Origin: a virus
Strand: one strand, 5' to 3'
IMG/VR virus record: IMGVR_UViG_3300030430_003553
Location: 1 to 26,400 of that record
DNA length: 26,400 bases
A program made the translations under genes and the position numbers. The notes under the pieces were generated by a model. That model was not told where the DNA came from and made no database searches. It worked only from the letters and a program-made list of their open reading frames with translations. This document shows positions 20,674-26,400 of this stretch, piece by piece (position 1 is the stretch's first letter; every line of letters begins with the position of its first letter).

Positions 20674-22149
20674 ATGACAAAAGACAAAACCGATCTTCGG
20701 GATCAAGTCAAATTGAGAAATCAACTTCTTGAAATACAGAAGAATACGCCTTTGGCTTTGGCGAAGTTGTGGATCCCTCATTGTCATCGGTTTGATGGTT
20801 TGGCCTCGAAGTCAAAGAGAAAGATAGGTTGTGGAAAACCTATGAAAAGAGTTAAGGGGAATATCTGGGAGTGTTCCACGTGTAACATCCAAGAACAAAG
20901 AACAAGTCAACAAGATCCCTTCTTTGATCTTGGTCAAGAAGCTACAAGCGTGTTCGGAGGAAACAGAGCCGGCAAGTCTGAGATCGGCGCGATGTTTTCC
21001 GTTGCTACTTGTGCGGGCTCGGATGAATGGTGGGTGCGTCAATGGTTGGAGAACAATAATTTGCCTCTTGGTATTGTTCCAAAGAAACCAAGTGATGTTT
21101 TGGTGAGTGCATTATCATATTCTGACGCGCTTGCTTACGTAAGGCCAAAGATCACAAAATACCTTCCGATCGGTTGTAAGTTCAAAAACTGGAATAGTCA
21201 CAACCGGGCAAAAGTTATCTTGCCCAATGGTGGATCAATCATATCCATGTCGGCCGATTCCGGTCGCAAGAAATACCAGGGAATTGGTAATATCAAACTT
21301 GCATGGTTGGATGAAGAACACGCAAGAGACATATTTGAGGAATGTCTCTTGCGTGTGGTCGATGCACGTGGTCAGGTGCTACTAACGATGACGCCCCTTT
21401 TGGGTATAACTTGGCCAAATGAATTGTTTGTGAATACCGAGAAAACTGAATCATTCAAGTATCATTTTTTATCCGGTCTTGACAATCCTTGGGTTAGTTC
21501 AGTTAAGATGCGAAAAGCAACCGATCATCTTTCGCAAGCATCACAACAATCAAGATTATATGGTAGATTTACAAATCAAACCGGTCTTATCTATCCTGAA
21601 CTTAACAAAAAGATACATATCATAAAACCATTTGAGATCCCGAAAGAATGGCCTCGTTATCTCACCATTGACTTCGGCGTTGTGAACCCTTTTGCCTGTT
21701 TGGTGATTGTGCACGATCAAAAAGACAACACAATCTATATTGTAAATGAATACTACAAAAAGAACCAAACCACGATATACAATGGGAATGAGATCAATAG
21801 ACGATTCAAAGATAAGTATGGTCCTTTTGAGTATGTCGTTTGTGATCCCGAAGACAAAAACGGCCGGATGCTTCTTACTCGTCATTGTGGGTTGTACAAC
21901 AAGCCCGCACCGAAATCAATAGGTGTGGTCAATACGATCAATCTTGTAAAAGAGAGATTAAAGCTCCAAGCAGACAACAAACCGAGGCTTTTCATTTTTG
22001 ATACTTGCAAAGAGTTGATTCGCGAATTTAGATTATATTCTTGGGCAAAGAACCATCAAAAAGACCAACCCAAAAAAGAGAATGATCACGGCCTCGATGC
22101 ATTGAGATATTTGATCGCTTTTTTGTACAAAATGAGCCTACATATTTAA
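20674..22149 (+). CDS. Terminase large subunit
   Basis: The 491-residue ATPase-nuclease packages DNA into the head. Walker A is GGNRAGKS (95-102), Walker B is LAWLDEEH (209-216, catalytic Glu after Asp213), and motif III is LLTMTP (236-241). The RNase H-like nuclease has TIDFG (Asp333), Asp391 in VVCDPED, and DHGLDALRY (Asp471/Asp475). The N-terminal 75 residues carry Cys37, Cys53, Cys67 and Cys70, a likely zinc ribbon that most large subunits lack. The start has no strong ribosome site. A 62-base A/T-rich spacer with ATGTTCC precedes it, so it may have its own transcript. Confidence 0.93.
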   Translation: MTKDKTDLRDQVKLRNQLLEIQKNTPLALAKLWIPHCHRFDGLASKSKRKIGCGKPMKRVKGNIWECSTCNIQEQRTSQQDPFFDLGQEATSVFGGNRAGKSEIGAMFSVATCAGSDEWWVRQWLENNNLPLGIVPKKPSDVLVSALSYSDALAYVRPKITKYLPIGCKFKNWNSHNRAKVILPNGGSIISMSADSGRKKYQGIGNIKLAWLDEEHARDIFEECLLRVVDARGQVLLTMTPLLGITWPNELFVNTEKTESFKYHFLSGLDNPWVSSVKMRKATDHLSQASQQSRLYGRFTNQTGLIYPELNKKIHIIKPFEIPKEWPRYLTIDFGVVNPFACLVIVHDQKDNTIYIVNEYYKKNQTTIYNGNEINRRFKDKYGPFEYVVCDPEDKNGRMLLTRHCGLYNKPAPKSIGVVNTINLVKERLKLQADNKPRLFIFDTCKELIREFRLYSWAKNHQKDQPKKENDHGLDALRYLIAFLYKMSLHI

Positions 22150-22170
22150 TAATAAAACAATATTATTCTA

Positions 22171-22199
22171 TAGACGTTCGTCGTTTTATTCGTTATACT
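22171..22199 (+). promoter_or_regulatory. Possible promoter of tiny-gene cassette
   Basis: TAGACG (22171-22176), 17 bases and TATACT (22194-22199) match the sigma70 boxes at four and five of six positions. An element reading TATAG-A-CGTT then GTTTTATTC overlaps it and is shared with the stretch just before the 12880 promoter. A second -35-like TTGATA lies at 22201. Confidence 0.45.
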
Positions 22200-22243
22200 A
22201 TTGATACAAGATCTTTCACTTGTACTAACAAAAAGGAAAAAAT

Positions 22244-22462
22244 ATGTTTATAGAAGAAAAATATGATTCGGGTGAAATTGTATATCCAGCCGATTATGAT
22301 GAAGTTATGGATGAACTTCATCAAGATGAATTTGATTGTGATGAGTACTTTGGAGCAACCATTGATTTATTGCATCTTGAAACCGGGTTCCAGGTTACCG
22401 TTCTGCTGTCTTGGTGGCTTGATCAAGACGTTGATAATAACTTCATCATTATCAACGACTAA
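22244..22462 (+). CDS. Small acidic hypothetical protein
   Basis: AAGGAAAAAATATG gives the start. The 72-residue product is strongly acidic, with MFIEEKYDSGEIVYPADYDE at the start, a run of Asp and Glu around DELHQDEFDCDEYFG, and a hydrophobic strand region VTVLLSWWL near the end before DVDNNFIIIND. Small acidic early phage proteins often mimic DNA or bind host enzymes; this is a suggestion only. It is the first gene of a four-gene cassette that ends at the terminator near 22982. Confidence 0.65.
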   Translation: MFIEEKYDSGEIVYPADYDEVMDELHQDEFDCDEYFGATIDLLHLETGFQVTVLLSWWLDQDVDNNFIIIND

Positions 22463-22472
22463 CAACCAACCC

Positions 22473-22490
22473 GGGCCTCTTCGGAGGCCC
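22473..22490. other. cUUCGg tetraloop hairpin
   Basis: GGGCCTC, TTCG and GAGGCCC form a perfect 7-bp stem closed by the ultra-stable C(UUCG)G loop. No T-run follows on either strand, so it is unlikely to be an ordinary terminator. It lies 11 bases after one gene and 20 before the next, whose ribosome site starts right behind it. A role in mRNA stability or in shielding translation is possible. Confidence 0.8.
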
Positions 22491-22510
22491 ACAACAAAAA
22501 GGAAACAACT

Positions 22511-22585
22511 ATGAATGAACAAACCAAGGAAGCGATCTCAACAATCTCTCTTTTCCTCTTAATTTACATTCTCTTTGGAGTTTAA
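22511..22585 (+). CDS. Micro-protein with single membrane span, 24 aa
   Basis: The product is MNEQTKEAISTISLFLLIYI plus four residues (LFGV). After a polar start of about eight residues it is hydrophobic to the end, a single membrane span. AAGGAAACAACTATG is a good ribosome site, better than that of the similar 24-residue frame at 14044. It sits between the tetraloop hairpin and another small gene in one cassette. A membrane peptide acting on the host or on lysis timing is possible; function is unknown. Confidence 0.6.
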   Translation: MNEQTKEAISTISLFLLIYILFGV

Positions 22586-22588
22586 AAA

Positions 22589-22717
22589 ATGATCCGCATA
22601 ATCTATAAAGATGGAACTTACCTGGATATTGATACAAGCCTAAAGTCGGCCACAAGGTTCTTAATCTCAACTCTTGATATCGATAAAGAAAAAATTGAAA
22701 AGGTGATCACAGTATGA
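22589..22717 (+). CDS. Small hypothetical protein, 42 aa
   Basis: The product begins MIRIIYKDGTYLDIDTSLKS and ends with a charged helix (DIDKEKIEKVITV). A strand-strand-helix layout is likely. GGAG at 22577-22580 is the ribosome site. The stop overlaps the next start (ATGA at 22714-22717), so it is translated together with the 82-residue protein that follows. No family was recognised. Confidence 0.6.
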   Translation: MIRIIYKDGTYLDIDTSLKSATRFLISTLDIDKEKIEKVITV

Positions 22718-22962
22718 GTTTTCACCAACAGCAAATCAGAAGAAGTCAAGACTTTGACTATTTCAAAGAAAATAAGAAGTTTGTCGGAGGTGTGCTTAGA
22801 AATAGAATACCCCATGATTGTGTATCGATCATCATCCGATCAGAGGTGACCGGTAAATACTTGCAATTTGAAAAGATGCAAATCTTTGATAAAGAATCAA
22901 TATGGTTCAAGTCGTCAAAGCCAGAATTGATCCTTGAAATAAAAAGAGATAACCTGGTATAG
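22714..22962 (+). CDS. Hypothetical protein, 82 aa
   Basis: The product starts MSFHQQQIRRSQDFDYFKEN. A basic helical N-terminus (about 1-25) is followed by strands around CVSIIIRSEVTGKYLQFEKM and a final strand pair with PELILEIKRDNLV. The ATG overlaps the upstream TGA, and the gene ends 20 bases before an intrinsic terminator, making it the last gene of the 22244 cassette. It is probably a small alpha/beta protein. No family or catalytic motif was recognised. Confidence 0.65.
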   Translation: MSFHQQQIRRSQDFDYFKENKKFVGGVLRNRIPHDCVSIIIRSEVTGKYLQFEKMQIFDKESIWFKSSKPELILEIKRDNLV

Positions 22963-22981
22963 ATTAAACCAACAATAAATC

Positions 22982-23007
22982 AAGAGGCCCGTAAGGGTCT
23001 TTTTTTA
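22982..23007 (+). terminator. Intrinsic terminator
   Basis: AAGAGGCCC, a GTAA tetraloop (GNRA type) and GGGTCTTTT form a stem with two G-T pairs, followed by an unbroken run of T. It ends the cassette started at 22244 and separates it from the head gene block. Confidence 0.88.
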
Positions 23008-23066
23008 TTTTCTCTTTTCAGTTATTTATTTTTTTACAACCTATCTATATTTTTTCCGTCAATACT

Positions 23067-23098
23067 TTGACAACCTTCTCGATCAAAAATGCTATAAG
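23067..23098 (+). promoter_or_regulatory. Possible promoter of head gene block
   Basis: TTGACA (23067-23072) is a perfect -35 box, and TGC-TATAAG (23090-23098) is an extended -10 box with five of six matches. The 20-base spacing is longer than ideal, though an extended -10 tolerates it. It follows the terminator at 22982 and precedes the 23121 gene, the right place for a promoter. Confidence 0.42.
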
Positions 23099-23120
23099 AA
23101 GTTGAGGTCAAGGACATGAA

Positions 23121-23468
23121 ATGGAAAATGAATTATTAAAATATGCCTTAGATTTTGGCTCAATGGGCATAATGGCCTACATATTTTTTTGGCTATACTT
23201 ACGACAACAAAAAAAGATTGATCAAATGATGGTTAACCAAAAAGAAGAAGAAGAAAAGATTCGAAGTCGATGGACCGCAGTGATTGAAAAATACGACAAA
23301 GAAAAAGACGAGTTGATCAAGGAGCGTCTTGAATCGCTGGTCAAATTAAAGAATGAAGTATATAATCTGAAAGAGATTAACGAGAAACAAGATCAACAAC
23401 TGTTTCAAGCTATCGAACAATTGAAACTTCTTAAAACAGAAATTCAAATATTGAACCGGGATAAATAA
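23121..23468 (+). CDS. Membrane-anchored coiled-coil protein, possible holin-like
   Basis: The 115-residue protein has a short N-terminal stretch MENELLKYALDFGSMG, one membrane span at about 14-29 (MGIMAYIFFWLYL), a basic edge (RQQKK), and then coiled coil to the end, rich in Lys, Glu and Gln. BhlA/UviB-type holins share this layout, but the gene precedes the portal gene instead of the endolysin, so a second role, such as anchoring head assembly to the membrane, is also possible. AAGGA seven bases before the ATG is the ribosome site. An ATG at 23116 is out of frame. Confidence 0.6.
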   Translation: MENELLKYALDFGSMGIMAYIFFWLYLRQQKKIDQMMVNQKEEEEKIRSRWTAVIEKYDKEKDELIKERLESLVKLKNEVYNLKEINEKQDQQLFQAIEQLKLLKTEIQILNRDK

Positions 23469-23469
23469 G

Positions 23470-25521
23470 ATGTCTATCTGGAAAACCTTTACAAACTTCT
23501 TCACAAGATCGGCCAAGATCGAGATGAAACCAGAGAAACAGAACTTTGGTGCTTCTTGGGGTGCAAGTCCGAACGGAGTTCAAGCACCTTTTCCACCAAA
23601 AGAAACATTGAATGCTTATGGTGAACATGCTTATCTTTATGCAGCTGTGACAAGAGTCTCGGAAGATTTGGCGGCGCTACCCTTGGTCCTCACAAAAGGA
23701 TCAGGAAAAGACAAACAGATCATTACCGATCACCCTGTTCTCGACCTGTTGAAACAACCATCTTCGAATGTGGATGGTTATCTTTTCCGTCAACAGGTCG
23801 TGATGGACTTGATATTGAATGGTACGTTTTGGATACTGAAATTGGGGAAATCAGATATTCCAACCTCATTGATTCGCCTTCATCCTGAGGAAACGAAATT
23901 TGTAACCGATGACAAAAAGGGCTTGGTTGGTGTGATTAATACAAGTTACGGTCAATCGGTCGAGTATCCAATTGACCGGATCCTTCTTGGCCGTGGTCCT
24001 ACTTATGCAAAAGGTCCACAAAGTAATTACGGAACACCAGTTGTTCAACCTTTGTATCAAGAACTCCTTGCAGACGTCAACGCCATGATGCTCGCCAGTA
24101 CTTCCAGCAAGTCAGGTCGGCCCGATGTTGTCATATCACCCAAATCAGAGGATGACATTTGGCCAAAGCAAACAAGAGACGAAATTATCAATAGTTACCA
24201 ATCGATGGCCAAGGCTGGCGGGGTTATTGCTTTAAGTGGTCAAGCCAATATTGATATGCTCAACTTGACGCCCAAGGATATGGAGTACGAAAAGTCTCGA
24301 ATCTTTGCGCGCCAAAGTATAAGTAGTGCGGTTGGAGTTCCGGGTAGTGTTTTGGGGTTACCATCTGCAAATTACGCCACAGCCCTCGAACAGAGAAAAA
24401 CATATTGGACCAATCAAATGATGAAGGCGCGAAAGATTGACGTTGTGTTTACCCAGTTAGCCAAGTTGTATGATCCGACTCTTGAGATAAAACATTCTTT
24501 TGCTGATGTCGAGGCTTTACAAAATAGAGATCAAGCTCTGCAAAGAATAAAGTTACACATAGAAAATGGAATGGGTGTTTCTGATGCTTATGCTTATGAG
24601 GGCTTAGAGGATGCACCGTTTGGACAAAATGATAAATCTGAACCACAACCGATTGACGAAGAGAGCAAGAATATTCTTTTGAAGTTAATAACCAAGAATA
24701 ACGAAGAGCGGGATCTCAAGTGGAGAACATGGATTGAGCAAAGACAAGCACCCGCAGAAAAGGAGTTTTTAGATGCCTCTAAATTGTATCTTTCCAAAAG
24801 TAAAAAGCTGATACTTAAAAAATTCAACCAACTGAAAACCAAGTCAATCATAACCATACATGGTGATCCACTGCAATATTTCGAAAGAGATATTTCATTA
24901 ACGACTGACATGATCACACCTGATGAAAAAAGAGAGATCCTGCAGGATACAATGGGTCGAGTTTTTGAAAAGCAATTTAACCAGACCAATCAAAAAGAAC
25001 TTGTTGATATCTATCAAAAGGCAAGACGTGATCTGGACATTGCACCAACCACAAACCCAGATGTAATTGGAAACTTTCTTGAAACCATGAATAACAATCT
25101 AATGACAACAACGATCAAAGAAGTCAACAAAGAAATTAATCGTGGTATAAATCAAGGTCTTTCAGTTAGTGAAATCAGATCCAAGATAAACAATTCAAAG
25201 GTGTTCAATGTTGGCCGGGCGAAACGAATAGCAAGAACCGAAGCGACAAAATGCATCAATGCTGCTCAACTTAACGCAATGAACCAAGCAGAGAATGAAG
25301 GAATACCAATTCAAAAAGAATGGATTAGTGAAAGAGACGATTCAGTTAGAGAAGCGCATGAGGAACTTGACGGTCAAATTGTTAACATCAATCAGAACTT
25401 TGTTATTCCGGCTGGTGAGTTTGCTGGCGAACAAACGACTTCACCCGGTCAATTTGGTATTGAAGCCTTAGATGTCAATTGCCGTTGTGTGGTTGTTTCA
25501 AATGTTCAAATACAAGAATAA
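23470..25521 (+). CDS. Portal protein fused to Mu F-like head morphogenesis domain
   Basis: At 683 residues this is longer than the usual 400-450 residue HK97 portal. Residues about 40-400 are portal: EHAYLYAAVTRVSEDLAALP, the wing and stem with FRQQVVMDLILNGTFWILKL, and AVGVPGSVLGLPSANYATAL. A helical linker follows (about 400-560). The C-terminal about 120 residues match the SPP1 gp7/Mu F family: RAKRIARTEATKCINAAQ, WISERDDSVREAHEELDGQI, and the closing LDVNCRCVV with conserved Cys. The portal is the dodecameric DNA gate of the head; the Mu F part is usually a separate minor head protein. The start overlaps the upstream stop region with a modest ribosome site. Confidence 0.9.
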   Translation: MSIWKTFTNFFTRSAKIEMKPEKQNFGASWGASPNGVQAPFPPKETLNAYGEHAYLYAAVTRVSEDLAALPLVLTKGSGKDKQIITDHPVLDLLKQPSSNVDGYLFRQQVVMDLILNGTFWILKLGKSDIPTSLIRLHPEETKFVTDDKKGLVGVINTSYGQSVEYPIDRILLGRGPTYAKGPQSNYGTPVVQPLYQELLADVNAMMLASTSSKSGRPDVVISPKSEDDIWPKQTRDEIINSYQSMAKAGGVIALSGQANIDMLNLTPKDMEYEKSRIFARQSISSAVGVPGSVLGLPSANYATALEQRKTYWTNQMMKARKIDVVFTQLAKLYDPTLEIKHSFADVEALQNRDQALQRIKLHIENGMGVSDAYAYEGLEDAPFGQNDKSEPQPIDEESKNILLKLITKNNEERDLKWRTWIEQRQAPAEKEFLDASKLYLSKSKKLILKKFNQLKTKSIITIHGDPLQYFERDISLTTDMITPDEKREILQDTMGRVFEKQFNQTNQKELVDIYQKARRDLDIAPTTNPDVIGNFLETMNNNLMTTTIKEVNKEINRGINQGLSVSEIRSKINNSKVFNVGRAKRIARTEATKCINAAQLNAMNQAENEGIPIQKEWISERDDSVREAHEELDGQIVNINQNFVIPAGEFAGEQTTSPGQFGIEALDVNCRCVVVSNVQIQE

Positions 25522-25587
25522 TATTTTGAAAATATAATTATATTGATATTTTTTTATTTATTTGGTATGTAGTAGTGAGGGCTTAAC

Positions 25588-26400
25588 ATGCAATTCAAGC
25601 AGATTCAGATCAAAAAATACAAAAAGCAAAGTGACGACAAAGTAACGTTTATCGCCTCAACTGATGACGTGGATCGCTATTCAGATATCATAGATCAAAA
25701 AGGGTGGTTGTTAGATAACTACAAAAAGAATCCAGTTATACTTTTTAATCACAACTCACAAGCCCTACCAATCGGTCGTGGTTACCCAAGAGTTGAAAAT
25801 GATAAACTGATGATCGATGTCGAGTTTGATATGGATGACGAACTCGGCGCCAAGATAGCCCGCAAAGTGAAAAATGGTTTTATGAGTGCGGTTTCAGTTG
25901 GCTTCAATCCGAAGAAGGCGATTGAAAGAAGTGATCTACCAACCGAACACCGATACTATGGTGAGCGGGGAATGTTCTTTGAACAAGCAGAGTTGCTGGA
26001 GGTCTCAGTTGTAACCATACCAGCGAACGCAGCTGCGATCGCCGCCAAAAGTTTAGATCTTGAATTGCTCATTGCCAAATTGCTAACAATCACAAAAGAT
26101 AAGATTGATTATGGTTTGAAGTCAAACGCAAAAGAAGCCATGGAAGTTCTCAGCGCAGGAACACAAACCGCATTGAAGAACAAAGCCAAAGACCACAATG
26201 AAAAACACGGCGATGATCCAGCCAAGAAAATCACCAACTCAAATTATTTAGCTGTGTCCTATCATCGAGGGTTGGCCGCCTTCCACAATAACCCGGCCTC
26301 CGTTCGCCCTGGAATCACAAGTGATAATCAATGGGCCATGGCGAGAGTAAATGGTCTATTGTATGCTTTGAGAAATGGAAGGTATAGATCTGGAAAGTTT
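25588..26400 (+). CDS. HK97-type prohead protease, N-terminal part (continues at base 1)
   Basis: The frame starts at ATG 25588 and runs off the end of the window into base 1 in phase (bases 26302-26400 repeat 1-99), giving 514 residues in total. Residues 1-150 are the protease: VILFNHNSQALPIGRG with His55, FMSAVSVGF with Ser103, and the family block ELLEVSVVTIPANAAA (135-150). From about 185 follows KAKDHNEKHGDDPAKKIT and a module continued in the 1-831 part. The protease matures the prohead by cutting the scaffold part of the capsid protein encoded next. A weak site (GTGAGGG) lies 8-14 bases before the ATG; the spacer before it is A/T-rich. Confidence 0.9.
   Translation, partial: MQFKQIQIKKYKKQSDDKVTFIASTDDVDRYSDIIDQKGWLLDNYKKNPVILFNHNSQALPIGRGYPRVENDKLMIDVEFDMDDELGAKIARKVKNGFMSAVSVGFNPKKAIERSDLPTEHRYYGERGMFFEQAELLEVSVVTIPANAAAIAAKSLDLELLIAKLLTITKDKIDYGLKSNAKEAMEVLSAGTQTALKNKAKDHNEKHGDDPAKKITNSNYLAVSYHRGLAAFHNNPASVRPGITSDNQWAMARVNGLLYALRNGRYRSGKF
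26302..26400. repeat. Terminal direct repeat (right copy), circular closure
   Basis: Identical to bases 1-99. It lies inside the prohead protease gene, so it cannot be a duplicated functional end without a repeated gene part; an assembly overlap of a circular or permuted molecule is the simplest reading. Confidence 0.95.

Noticed and set aside
1-26400. CRISPR arrays, tRNA genes, insertion sequences
   Set aside because: No regularly spaced repeats with unique spacers, no cloverleaf-like sequence and no transposase frame were seen on either strand.

Overview
The window is one complete, small, AT-rich (about 40% G+C by eye) tailed-phage genome that closes on itself. Bases 1-99 are repeated exactly at 26302-26400, and an open reading frame runs in phase across that junction, so the unique genome is 26,301 bp, circular or circularly permuted. 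A full set of HK97-type head genes, a long tape measure gene, a tail tube gene and no sheath or baseplate wedge genes indicate a siphovirus with a bacterial host. Shine-Dalgarno sites of the GAGGA/AGGAAA type and one textbook sigma70 promoter fit that. The host cannot be named from the sequence; the strong excess of GATC hints at a Dam-methylating host or at self-methylation.

Layout. (1) 18541-23007: ParB-methyltransferase fusion, small and large terminase, then a cassette of four tiny genes ending in a clear terminator. (2) 23121-11187, passing through the junction: a membrane/coiled-coil protein, a portal fused to a Mu F-like domain, a prohead protease with a long acidic and coiled-coil extension, major capsid protein, head-tail connectors, tail terminator, a DUF2341-like protein, tail tube, tail assembly chaperones, tape measure and two tail-tip proteins. 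(3) 11260-12854: an amidase endolysin on the minus strand, then plus-strand small genes including a likely holin-type membrane protein. (4) 12880-14166: a consensus promoter driving HNH nuclease, zinc-ribbon protein and two micro-genes, ending in a strong two-way terminator. (5) 14187-16509 (minus): tail fibre genes. (6) 16510-16862: a 353-bp divergent control region with phased short repeats and a large nested dyad. (7) 16863-18548: an unknown 284-aa protein, a zinc-ribbon/ribbon-helix-helix protein, a GC-rich structured non-coding segment and a small basic protein.

How it works together. Terminase, portal, protease and capsid make and fill the head. The connectors, tube, chaperones, tape measure and tip build the tail. 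The fibre cassette gives host range, and the amidase plus membrane proteins give lysis. No polymerase, helicase, primase, integrase or canonical repressor was recognised, so replication must rely on the host or on one of the unknown genes. The most striking signal is at 6053-6068: the tail assembly chaperone overlap carries an almost exact copy of the bacterial prfB (RF2) +1 frameshift site, with AGGAGG, three bases and CTT-TGA, which predicts a G/GT-type fusion made by +1 rather than -1 slippage. Other candidates are the nested dyad at 16703-16763, the interleaved GC-rich stems at 18149-18288, and shared upstream elements that may be phage-specific promoters.
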